Positions 44,287 through 52,769 of a stretch of DNA of 64,000 bases are shown in pieces. Each line of letters begins with the position of its first letter. Positions within the stretch are counted from its first letter, which is position 1. The DNA lies in contig NZ_JAFBID010000020.1 in the NCBI RefSeq assembly GCF_016811235.1, forward strand, positions 26,188 to 90,187, in the 5' to 3' direction. Source of the stretch: Microvirga arabica. Its GTDB lineage: Bacteria; Pseudomonadota; Alphaproteobacteria; Rhizobiales; Beijerinckiaceae. Below the pieces are notes generated by a model, which worked only from the letters and a program-made list of their open reading frames with translations, was not told where the DNA came from and made no database searches. A program made the position numbers and the translations under genes.

Positions 44287-46446
44287 TTAAGCCATGGCCT
44301 CCGGCAGCGGAGCCTTGACGGTGCACACAACGCCCGTCGGAACATAGGCGAGGCTTACCTCGCCCGCCAGTTCCTGCGCAAGGCTTCGTTCGATCAGCCT
44401 CGTGCCGAACCCATTGCGCGCAGGGAACGCGACGGGAGGGCCTCCCCGCTCCTGCCAGCACAGGGTCAGCTGTCTCGGCTCGCCCGGAGCGATCGACCAA
44501 GAGATCGACACCTGCCCGTCGGACACCGACAAAGCCCCATACTTCGCCGCATTGGTCGCAAGCTCATGAACGGCCATGGACAGGGCGAGCGCCATGCTGG
44601 GCGTCAGGCGGACGCGAGGCCCATCGATGTCGCAGCGCCCGCTGGATTCGCGGCAATAGGGTTCAATCACCTCGCCGACGATGTCGCGAAGCTCGGCACC
44701 CTCCCAATTGTCGCGGGTGAGAATGTCGTGCGCCCGTGCCAGGGCAAACAGGCGCTCCTGAAAGGCCGTGACGTTCGAACCGGTTGCAGCATTCGTGTGG
44801 CGAAAGCTCTGGAGAGCGATCGACTGCACTGTGGCAAGCGTGTTCTTCACGCGATGATTGAGCTCATTGATGAGAAGGCGCTGACGCTCCTCCCACAGCT
44901 TGCGCTCGGTGATCTCGAAGGCAACGCCCGTGGCTTTGATGGAGACGGCACCATCCTCCCCTGTCATCACCTCCAGGTCTGCCCTGAGAAGCAGCCAATG
45001 ACGGGAGCCATCAGGCCAAAGGATTTCGAGCTCTTCCTCGGCATTGCGCTCACCCCTTGCGAGCGCAGCGGCAGCGGCCGCCCGGAGCCTGTCCTGAGCC
45101 CCCGGCGCATAGCGGGCCCTGATCTCCTCGATACTCGGAGACGCTTCCTCGGGGAAACCGAGAAGGCGGTTGAGCTCAGGGGAGGTCCGCACGGTATTGG
45201 TGCGGCTGTCGCTTTCCCACACGGCCATCCGGCCGGCATCGAGCGCCAGCCGAAGGCGGGACTCGCTCTGCCGCAAGGCGGCCTCCGCATCCCGGCGGGC
45301 CGTGAGGTCGATGCTGACCGACGCCATCGAGTGCGCCTCGCCCAACGCGTCGCGGATCAAGGTCACCGTATTGCTGACCCAGACCTCCGAACCGTCCGGT
45401 CGAACATAGCGCTTTTCAATATCGAACGGTTCGCCGGTCTCGATCGACCTCTGGAAGAGAACGAGGTTTCCGGGCAGATCGTCAGGATGGGTGATGTCCT
45501 GCATGCGCCGGCCATTCACAAGTTCCTCGCGGGCATAGCCAGAGATCTCGCAGAACCGATCATTCACACGGAGAAGTCGCCCGGTCAGGTCAGCCTCCGC
45601 AAGCCCGGCGGCGGATTGGTCGAAGATCGCAGCAAAGTGGGCCTCGCTCTCCCGCAAGGCAGCCTCGCGTCGCTTGCGCTCGGTGAGATCGCGCGCCAAG
45701 CCGATCCGCACCTTCTGGCCCTTCCATGTGGCCACGCGCCCCACGAACTCGGCCGGAAAGACGGAGCCGTCTTTGCGGATCGCCTCGATCTCGTAGGGCT
45801 CTTCACTGCCCAGGGCGCCCTTCTCCTGAAGAAGCGCCGCGCTCTTCGGGGTCACGAAGGCCGTGCTCGGCAGCCCGACGACCTCGGCCACATCGCCATA
45901 ACCGAAGAGGCGGGCATAGGCCGGGTTGCAGTCGAGGATGACGTCGCCGTTGTGGATGACCACGCCCTCCCGGGTCTCCTCCGAAAAGAGCCGGTAGCGG
46001 GCTTCGCTTTCACTGAAGGCCGCTTCGGTCTCAACCTGCCGGGTGACATCGAAGCCCTGGGCGAAGATGCCGGTCACGCGCGCTTGGTCGTCCACCACCG
46101 GCTGGTAGACGAAATCCATGTAGCGGGTTTCCGCCGGAGCGTTCGCCTGTCGCGGGAAAGTGACCGGCATCCGCCGCCCGATGAACGGCTCGCCCGTGGC
46201 ATAGACCTTGTCGAGTAAGGCGACAGTGCCCTGCTGCTCCAGCTCGGGCAGCACGTCACGCACCCGCTGGCCGACGACCTCGTGCCGGCCGACGAGATCG
46301 AGATAGGCCGTGTTGGCAAACTCGAACACGTGATCGGGCCCGCTGAGGATGGCGATCATCCCGGGCGCCTGCTGAAAGAAGAGCCGGAGGCGGTCCGCTG
46401 GGGCATCTGCTGGAGCGTGCATAGAAGTGTCCGGCTTACCGTACAT
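44287..46446 (-). CDS. multi-PAS HWE-type sensor histidine kinase
   Basis: A soluble kinase of about 719 aa. Four PAS domains are visible in series (starting about residues 20, 150, 275 and 400), three of them followed by PAC-like ends such as ARDLTERKRREAALRESE. The kinase domain has the H-box NELNHRVKNTLATVQSIALQSFR and the N-box VHELATNAAKYGAL, which place it in the HWE/HisKA_2 class. There is no membrane segment, so it senses a cytoplasmic cue such as redox, light or a small molecule. No response regulator gene is adjacent. ATGs at 46479 and 46422 are alternative starts. Confidence 0.88.
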   Translation of the reverse strand: MYGKPDTSMHAPADAPADRLRLFFQQAPGMIAILSGPDHVFEFANTAYLDLVGRHEVVGQRVRDVLPELEQQGTVALLDKVYATGEPFIGRRMPVTFPRQANAPAETRYMDFVYQPVVDDQARVTGIFAQGFDVTRQVETEAAFSESEARYRLFSEETREGVVIHNGDVILDCNPAYARLFGYGDVAEVVGLPSTAFVTPKSAALLQEKGALGSEEPYEIEAIRKDGSVFPAEFVGRVATWKGQKVRIGLARDLTERKRREAALRESEAHFAAIFDQSAAGLAEADLTGRLLRVNDRFCEISGYAREELVNGRRMQDITHPDDLPGNLVLFQRSIETGEPFDIEKRYVRPDGSEVWVSNTVTLIRDALGEAHSMASVSIDLTARRDAEAALRQSESRLRLALDAGRMAVWESDSRTNTVRTSPELNRLLGFPEEASPSIEEIRARYAPGAQDRLRAAAAAALARGERNAEEELEILWPDGSRHWLLLRADLEVMTGEDGAVSIKATGVAFEITERKLWEERQRLLINELNHRVKNTLATVQSIALQSFRHTNAATGSNVTAFQERLFALARAHDILTRDNWEGAELRDIVGEVIEPYCRESSGRCDIDGPRVRLTPSMALALSMAVHELATNAAKYGALSVSDGQVSISWSIAPGEPRQLTLCWQERGGPPVAFPARNGFGTRLIERSLAQELAGEVSLAYVPTGVVCTVKAPLPEAMA

Positions 46447-46701
46447 TGCGCTCACCGGTGGCACGATTTTCCCAGGCATCGCGCGCAGTCATCGCGGTTT
46501 GCCCATGCCCGTCCCGGCCTCGCCCCGCCTGGGCGGCAGCGGACGGAATCGGCAGATGGACCAGGGACACGACGACGATGGACTGCGAGGACATTGGCGA
46601 GGATCTTGGAAAAGATCTAATCTGCCTAGCAGCAAAGCAGGACCTTGAACACTCAGACGATGGTGCCGGTCGCTGCGGCGCTTCGCCCTGATCCGGGAGG
46701 A

Positions 46702-46944
46702 TCAAAGATTGAGGATGGGCAGGACTTTCGCGCTGCCATGCGCCTGGAGATCGAGATCGTAAGCCAGAACCTCCTCGTCCGTGAGTTCGCGCAGGGTTTC
46801 GGCGGAAGAGTTCGGCCCTGCTGCCTGAACGGCAACCAGTTCGGCATCCTGCTCATCGCGGGCGACCACCACCAAGGGGGCGGTCTTCGGTTCCTGGCCG
46901 TCCGGCTGCGGCACCGTCACGGTCACGCCAAATCCCTTGTTCAT
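46702..46944 (-). CDS. hypothetical small protein (80 aa)
   Basis: I do not recognise this protein. AGGAGAG precedes the ATG at 46944; the longer frame from 46986 begins with unlikely sequence. It has a beta-rich first half (GFGVTVTVPQPDG...APLVVVARDEQDAELVAVQAAG) and an acidic helix (LRELTDEEVLAYDLDL). It resembles the many short cytosolic proteins of unknown role in Methylobacteriaceae. It is separated by 255 nt from the kinase and is divergent from the IalB gene, so it is probably a single-gene transcript. Confidence 0.6.
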   Translation of the reverse strand: MNKGFGVTVTVPQPDGQEPKTAPLVVVARDEQDAELVAVQAAGPNSSAETLRELTDEEVLAYDLDLQAHGSAKVLPILNL

Positions 46945-47108
46945 TCGCTCTCTCCTGCAGATCGGCCTTAACGACCCATCATCCAAATTCTGACATCAAC
47001 CTGCCCGATAGACGGCCGATCCCCAAGGCGGGTTCCAGCCGAGCGCCCCTCAGCTCCTGGGAGAGCCGGCCGATGACAGTTCAGTTCAACGAGAGGAGAA
47101 CTCCCGCA

Positions 47109-47867
47109 ATGCCCATTCCTTCCCGCCTTCCTACGACGGTGATTGCCTCGATGCTGGCGCTCACCCCCCTGCCGGGTCTGGCACAGACCTCGGGCCAAGC
47201 CCAGAAGCCGAAGCAACCCGCACCAAAGGAGCAGCCTGCCCCCAAAAACCAGCAGGCCCAGCCTCCGGCTGCCGCTCCCGTGGTGGTCGGCCTCAAGGCA
47301 TCGCCCGCCCAGCCCGAATGGACGAAGGTCTGCGACAAGGATGATCGGGCAAAGGCCGAAATCTGCTACACCACACGCGACTTCGTCACCGACAAGGGGC
47401 AGCGCGTCCTTGCCGTGGCTCTCTATGACGTGAAGGCCAAGAATGCATCGAAGACCCTGCGGATCCTCATGCCGCTCGGCCTGCTCGTCCAGCCCGGCAT
47501 CCGGATCGCCGCGGAGAAGAGCCAGCCCGTGGCCGGCCGCTATTCCACCTGTTTCCCTCATGGCTGCTTCGCCGAGGCAGCCGTGAAGGACGACTTGGTC
47601 GCGACACTCAAGAAAGGCACGTCCCTGACCGTCAGCGCCCGGAACCAAGCCGGCAAGGTCGTGACATTCGCGATCCCGATGGACGATTTCGGCAAGGCTT
47701 TCGATGGCCCGCCGGTGGATCCGCAGGTTTTGGCCGAGCAGCAGAAGAAGATCCAGGAGGAGCTTCAGCAGCGTGCAGAAGAGGCCCGCAGCCGCCGGAT
47801 GGGCAATTTCGGCAACCCTGGCCAGGCGCCTGAGGCCAATGCGGCGGCTCCGGCGGCCAAGCCGTAG
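47109..47867 (+). CDS. invasion-associated locus B (IalB) family protein
   Basis: A 252-aa exported protein. The signal peptide (TTVIASMLALTPLPGLAQ) ends near residue 29, followed by a Gln/Pro/Lys-rich linker. The IalB-type domain (about 58-215) shows WTKVCDKDDRAKAEICYTTRDFVTD, VLAVALYDV, LRILMPLGLLVQPGIRIA and STCFPHGCFAEAAV. The four Cys probably form two disulfides. The tail from about 205 is helical and Gln/Arg-rich. In Bartonella the namesake aids erythrocyte invasion, but free-living relatives use the family for unknown envelope roles. GAGGAGA lies about 9 nt before the ATG. Confidence 0.85.
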   Translation: MPIPSRLPTTVIASMLALTPLPGLAQTSGQAQKPKQPAPKEQPAPKNQQAQPPAAAPVVVGLKASPAQPEWTKVCDKDDRAKAEICYTTRDFVTDKGQRVLAVALYDVKAKNASKTLRILMPLGLLVQPGIRIAAEKSQPVAGRYSTCFPHGCFAEAAVKDDLVATLKKGTSLTVSARNQAGKVVTFAIPMDDFGKAFDGPPVDPQVLAEQQKKIQEELQQRAEEARSRRMGNFGNPGQAPEANAAAPAAKP

Positions 47868-47890
47868 GGGCCCGCTCACCAGTATTCCTT

Positions 47891-47973
47891 CGTCATGGCC
47901 GGGCTTGTCCCGGCCATTCAAATCTTAAGCGGGTTCAAGACGTGGATCCCCGAAACAAGTCCAGGGATGACGG
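47891..47973. repeat. dispersed alphaproteobacterial palindromic repeat
   Basis: The left part (CGTCATGGCCGGGCTTGTCC, continuing to CGGCCAT) contains a strong hairpin, ATGGCCGGG / CCCGGCCAT with a CTTGT loop. The right part (CGTGGATCCCC through GGATGACGG) is its diverged inverted copy. This form is very common between genes of Bradyrhizobium and Methylobacteriaceae. It lies between the IalB and yqeY stops. Confidence 0.75.
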
Positions 47974-47991
47974 CGAGCGCCTGAGAGGGGC

Positions 47992-48450
47992 TCACCCCTT
48001 CGGCAGCATGTCCTTCACCAGCCCGCTCGCCTTGGCGAAGTCCATGCGGCCGGCATACTTGGCCCGAAGGGCACCCACGACCTTGCCCATGTCCTTCATG
48101 GAGGCGGCGCCGGTCTCGGCGATGGCGGCCTCGATGGCCGCCTTCGTCTCGGCCTCGTCCATCTGCTGCGGCAGGTAGGAGGTGATCACCGCGACCTCGT
48201 CCTTTTCCTGCTGAGCCAGCTCCGTGCGGCCGCCCTGCTCGTACATGGCGATCGATTCCTGGCGCTGCTTCACCATTTTCTGCAGCATGGCCAGGATCTC
48301 CTCGTCGGAGAGCGGCTCCTTGCCGGCGCCGCGGGCCTCGATGTCCTTGTCCTTGAGAGCAGCCTGGATCAGGCGAATGGCCCCGAGCCGGCCCTTTTCC
48401 CCAGCCTTCATGGCTTCCTTCATGTCGGCGGTGAAACGTTCGCGCAGCAT
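47992..48450 (-). CDS. yqeY: GatB/YqeY domain protein
   Basis: A 152-aa helical protein with the GatB/YqeY domain, related to the tail of the amidotransferase subunit GatB. The start MLRERFTADMKEAMKAGEKGRLGAIRLIQAALKDKDIEARG, the middle ILAMLQKMVKQRQESIAMYEQGGR, and MGKVVGALRAKYAGRMDFAKASGLVKDMLPKG are typical. It may help tRNA-dependent amidation or bind tRNA, but its role is not settled. In many alphaproteobacteria it precedes dnaG-rpoD. Here about 6.4 kb of other genes intervene. It is divergent from carA. Confidence 0.9.
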   Translation of the reverse strand: MLRERFTADMKEAMKAGEKGRLGAIRLIQAALKDKDIEARGAGKEPLSDEEILAMLQKMVKQRQESIAMYEQGGRTELAQQEKDEVAVITSYLPQQMDEAETKAAIEAAIAETGAASMKDMGKVVGALRAKYAGRMDFAKASGLVKDMLPKG

Positions 48451-48585
48451 CGATATCTCCTTGGTTTTCGGCCGCCTGAGCGTTGACGGAATGCGGAACG
48501 CCCCTTAAGTCACGACGACAGTTCAAGGGCAGCCCGGATGCGGCCTGCTCAAGCACGGCCCATTGGCCCCGGACTTAAAGAGATC

Positions 48586-49791
<1,206 letters not shown>

Positions 49792-49918
49792 ACGTAGAGT
49801 GCTTCACGGCTGGCGCCGCGACAAACGGGTCGGTTGCGCCAGCTGCCCAAATCACGGTAACCGATCATTAACCATAAAAACGAAATGATTCTGGCCTTGA
49901 TTTGGGGGTATTTCATCC

Positions 49919-50293
49919 ATGGATTTCGATGACGATTCCGGCGAATTCAGCCGGCTGCACAACCTGTTCACGTTTCACCTCGGCATTGCCGTCTCGCTGT
50001 CCTGGCTGACCTCGCTCTATGCCGCTCTCTATGCGCCGTGGGTGCGCAACATCCGCCCGCTGATCGATCCGTCCAATGTGGGCCCGGTCGAGAGCACCTG
50101 GTCCTACCTTTTCATCTTCCCGGTGGTGCTCACCACAGCCTGGCTGATCTCGATCTTCGGCCAGAACCTCTTTGCCAAGGTTCGCATCTTCAAGAACCAG
50201 ATCATCGAGTTCGCCTTCGCGGCGATGGTGGCCTTCGGCATGTTCTACCTGTCCATCGACCGCGCCGTCGCGGCGATGCTGATTGGCATGTAA
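49919..50293 (+). CDS. unrecognised small membrane protein (124 aa)
   Basis: I do not recognise this protein. It has three likely membrane segments: about 20-42 (LGIAVSLSWLTSLYAALYAPW), 62-82 (YLFIFPVVLTTAWLISIFG) and 95-118 (IIEFAFAAMVAFGMFYLSID). The N-terminus is acidic (DFDDDSGEFS), suggesting a cytoplasmic or interacting end. The ATG at 49919 has a weak GGGG stretch about 10 nt upstream. It is 127 nt after carA and 79 nt before the cupin gene, so its own transcript is likely. No function can be named. Confidence 0.65.
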   Translation: MDFDDDSGEFSRLHNLFTFHLGIAVSLSWLTSLYAALYAPWVRNIRPLIDPSNVGPVESTWSYLFIFPVVLTTAWLISIFGQNLFAKVRIFKNQIIEFAFAAMVAFGMFYLSIDRAVAAMLIGM

Positions 50294-50372
50294 AGCCTAC
50301 ACCTTTAGAATGGCCCCGCTCGATCTTTCGCCTGTCCTGAGCGTTCCCTCCCCGATCTGAAGGGAGAGATTC

Positions 50373-50921
50373 ATGGCGCAGGCGAAAGGATATGGCGATC
50401 CGCGGGGCTACAACGCACCGCTCGGAACGGACACTTACGTCTTCCGAAGCAACGGCATCGTGCCGAATTCATCGCTGCCGCTGATCGTCCGCCGCGGGGC
50501 GATCCCGCCCTCTCAGGATGATCCGACCAAGGCGTTTAAGGCGACCTTCGCCAAGAACGGCTGGACAAATGCCTGGCTCGACAGCATTCACGATTATCAC
50601 CACTACCATCCCAACACCCATGAGGTGCTGGGCATCGTCTCTGGCTCGGGCCAGATCCGCTTCGGCGGGGAGGATGGCGATCTCGTCTCCGTCACCATGG
50701 GAGACGTCATCGTCGTTCCGGCCGGCGTCGCGCATGCGCTCATCAATTCGAGCGACGACTTCGCCGTCGTCGGCGCCTATCCGAACGGATCCGATTACGA
50801 CACCGTCCGCGACGATCCCAAGGCGCTGGCCTCCTCGCAGCAGCGCATTGCCCAGGTTCCGCTGCCTGATGCTGACCCTGTGGACGGTGCCGACGGGCCA
50901 CTCACGAAGCTATGGACCTGA
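50373..50921 (+). CDS. YjlB-like cupin protein
   Basis: A 182-aa single-domain cupin. The metal-binding motif is visible as HDYHHYHPNTHEVLGIVSGSG (residues about 73-93) with three or more His and a Glu, and the second cupin motif is in VVPAGVAHALIN (about 111-122). The N-terminal DTYVFRSNGIVPNSSLPLIV matches the YjlB-like group. It is cytosolic and should bind one metal ion. The reaction is unknown; isomerase or dioxygenase are common roles for this fold. AAGGGAGAG precedes the ATG. The terminator hairpin downstream belongs to ohr. Confidence 0.82.
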   Translation: MAQAKGYGDPRGYNAPLGTDTYVFRSNGIVPNSSLPLIVRRGAIPPSQDDPTKAFKATFAKNGWTNAWLDSIHDYHHYHPNTHEVLGIVSGSGQIRFGGEDGDLVSVTMGDVIVVPAGVAHALINSSDDFAVVGAYPNGSDYDTVRDDPKALASSQQRIAQVPLPDADPVDGADGPLTKLWT

Positions 50922-50925
50922 CCAC

Positions 50926-50960
50926 AAAAAAGGCCGCCTGCTCGATGAGCAGGAGGCCTT
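50926..50960 (-). terminator. terminator of ohr
   Basis: On the minus strand a 6+7-bp stem (AAGGCC and CCTGCTC paired with their complements, one mismatch, ATC loop) is followed by a run of T. It lies 30 nt after the ohr stop, between it and the convergent cupin stop. Confidence 0.82.
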
Positions 50961-50989
50961 CGCCCGTACGGCGTCGATAGAACTTTTTA

Positions 50990-51409
50990 TTAAACCGACA
51001 GCGTAACCTGCACGTTGCCGCGGATGGCGTGCGAATACGGGCACACCACGTCGGCCTTGTGCAGCAGGTCTGTCGCTTGATCCTGGGACAGGCCCGGCAG
51101 ATTGGCCTTCAGGTCGACCACCAGCCCAAAGCCCGCACCATCGTCACGCTTGCCGATGCCGACTGACGCCTCGACCGAGGTCTCCGCCGGAAGCGCGATC
51201 TTGTTCTGAGCCGCCACGAACTTCAGGGCGCCAAGGAAGCAGGCGGAATAACCCGCTGCGAAAAGCTGCTCCGGGTTGGTCCCCTCGCCGCCACCGCCAC
51301 CGAGTTCCTTCGGCGTCGAGAGGCGAACCTCCAGCTTGCCGTCGTTGGAAGCGGCAACGCCTTCGCGTCCGCCCTGGGCTGAAGCATGGGCTGTGTAGAG
51401 AGGGGTCAT
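50990..51409 (-). CDS. ohr: organic hydroperoxide resistance protein Ohr
   Basis: A 139-aa thiol peroxidase of the OsmC/Ohr fold that reduces organic and fatty-acid hydroperoxides. The two reactive cysteines are present: peroxidatic Cys57 in YSACFLGALK and resolving Cys123 in VVCPYSHAIR. The GGGGGEGTNPEQLFAAGY loop carries the Glu of the active site. The start at 51409 has GGAGC upstream. It is divergent from the MarR-type gene ohrR, with two operator-like palindromes between. This is the classic peroxide-inducible pair. Confidence 0.95.
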   Translation of the reverse strand: MTPLYTAHASAQGGREGVAASNDGKLEVRLSTPKELGGGGGEGTNPEQLFAAGYSACFLGALKFVAAQNKIALPAETSVEASVGIGKRDDGAGFGLVVDLKANLPGLSQDQATDLLHKADVVCPYSHAIRGNVQVTLSV

Positions 51410-51470
51410 CGGAAAGCTCCTTGGGTTGTCACACCTGCTTGTCAGGCTGCCAAACTGCACGCTTACAATT

Positions 51471-51486
51471 CAATCGCGCGCAATCT
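51471..51486. promoter_or_regulatory. OhrR operator candidate, ohr-proximal
   Basis: CAATCGCGCGCAATCT reads AGATTGCGCGCGATTG on the other strand and matches the second site in its core AGATTG(C/T)GCGC. It is a near-perfect inverted repeat located in the ohr promoter area. Confidence 0.65.
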
Positions 51487-51509
51487 ATATGCACCTGTAG
51501 ACCCGAATT

Positions 51510-51525
51510 AGATTGTGCGCAACCT
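51510..51525. promoter_or_regulatory. OhrR operator candidate, ohrR-proximal
   Basis: AGATTGTGCGCAACCT is an inverted repeat with half-sites AGxTTG. Its centre is 39 bp from the first site. It lies 30 bp before ohrR and should mediate autoregulation. Confidence 0.65.
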
Positions 51526-51555
51526 ATTTCTTTCGTAAGATGGTTGCAGGTGGAG

Positions 51556-52011
51556 ATGACGATGACGGCAAACCCTAGTCCCTTGGCGCTCAGCAACCAG
51601 CTGTGCTTCGCCTTCTATTCCGTCTCACACGCGTTCAGCCGCGCCTACCGCCAGTTCCTGGACCCGCTCGGCCTGACCTATCCCCAATACGTGGTTCTGC
51701 TGGTGCTCTGGGAGCAGGACGAACTCACCGTGAAGGAGATCGGAGACCGGCTCTTTCTCGATTCCGGCACCCTGACCCCGCTGCTGAAGCGCCTCGAAAA
51801 CGCAGGGCACATCCGCCGGGCACGGGACAAGAAGGACGAGCGGCAGGTCCGTATTTCGCTCACCGAAACGGGCCGCGCTCTTCGGGAGAAAGCCGAGGAG
51901 ATCCCGAAGCAGGTCGGCTGCGTGCTGGGCCTGCCGGTCGATGAACTCCGCGCATTGACCGAGCAGGTTGCGAAACTGCGCGGCAGGCTGCATGAGTCTG
52001 CCTCGCCATAG
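51556..52011 (+). CDS. ohrR: MarR-family organic-peroxide sensor OhrR
   Basis: A 151-aa repressor. The reactive cysteine is Cys17 in NQLCFAFYSVS, the conserved sensing position of OhrR proteins. The winged helix is LTVKEIGDRLFLDSGTLTPLLKRLENAGHIRR followed by the wing RDKKDERQVRISLTETG. Oxidation of the Cys should release DNA and free ohr transcription. I start at the ATG at 51556; the ATG at 51562 has a slightly better distance from AGGTGGAG. A longer frame upstream crosses the operators and is not real. The methyltransferase gene begins 35 nt after its stop. Confidence 0.92.
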   Translation: MTMTANPSPLALSNQLCFAFYSVSHAFSRAYRQFLDPLGLTYPQYVVLLVLWEQDELTVKEIGDRLFLDSGTLTPLLKRLENAGHIRRARDKKDERQVRISLTETGRALREKAEEIPKQVGCVLGLPVDELRALTEQVAKLRGRLHESASP

Positions 52012-52046
52012 GCGAAATCCTGAAACCGAGCGGGGAAGCCTCATCG

Positions 52047-52769
52047 ATGAACTGGCGCGACTACTGGAACCAGGACACGCCGATCTATACGAGCGAGCGG
52101 CACAAACTGCTGCATTATCGGCTGATCGCCACCGACATCATTGGCCTTATCCCGTCCCCGGATGCGGCGGTGCTCGACTACGGCTGTGGCGAGGCGCTGT
52201 TTGCCGACAAGATCGCGGCGAAATGCGCGCGCCTCACCTTGAGCGATGCAGCTCCTCTGGTACGCGAGCGCCTGAACGAGCGGTTCAAGGGCAATGGGCG
52301 GATCACGGTGCTGTCGACGGACGATGTCGCCGACCTGCCGGACGCCTCCTTCGATCTCATTGTGGTGAACTCCCTCGTCCAGTATCTCTCCCTGGACGAG
52401 TTCCGCACCCTTCTGAAGCTCGCCCACGACAAGCTGAAGGAGGACGGTCGGCTGATCCTCGGCGACATCATCCCGCCCGACATCAGCCCCGTCACCGATG
52501 CCAGGGCGCTGCTCTCCTTCGCCTGGCAGGGCGGCTTCCTGCGCTCCGCGCTGACCGGCCTCGCGCGTACGGCCTTCTCCGAATACCGCAAGATCCGCGA
52601 AGAGGTGGGGCTGGCGCAGTACAGCGAGGAAGAGATCATCGACCTCCTGGATGATGCCGGGTTCAGGCCGGAGCGCTCGCTACGCAATCTCGGGCACAAC
52701 CAGGCGCGGATGACCTTCGTGGGACGGCCGGCTCAGGCTCTGGACGCCGAGGATTTGACGGAGCGCTGA
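52047..52769 (+). CDS. class I SAM-dependent methyltransferase
   Basis: A 240-aa Rossmann-fold methyltransferase. Motif I VLDYGCGEALFADKI (about 42-56) binds S-adenosylmethionine. The acidic motif II is near LTLSDAAP, and motif IV is DLIVVNSLVQYLSLDEF. The C-terminal half (about 145-200) is helical, with SEEEIIDLLDDAGF. There is no signal or membrane part. The substrate is unknown; the chemistry could be on a small molecule or lipid. It lies 35 nt after ohrR and may share its transcript. Its last 37 nt overlap the end of the convergent MFS gene. Confidence 0.82.
   Translation: MNWRDYWNQDTPIYTSERHKLLHYRLIATDIIGLIPSPDAAVLDYGCGEALFADKIAAKCARLTLSDAAPLVRERLNERFKGNGRITVLSTDDVADLPDASFDLIVVNSLVQYLSLDEFRTLLKLAHDKLKEDGRLILGDIIPPDISPVTDARALLSFAWQGGFLRSALTGLARTAFSEYRKIREEVGLAQYSEEEIIDLLDDAGFRPERSLRNLGHNQARMTFVGRPAQALDAEDLTER

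Noticed and set aside
44566..46218. 550-aa plus-strand frame opposite the PAS kinase
   Set aside because: Antisense frame; the minus-strand PAS and HWE motifs are unambiguous.
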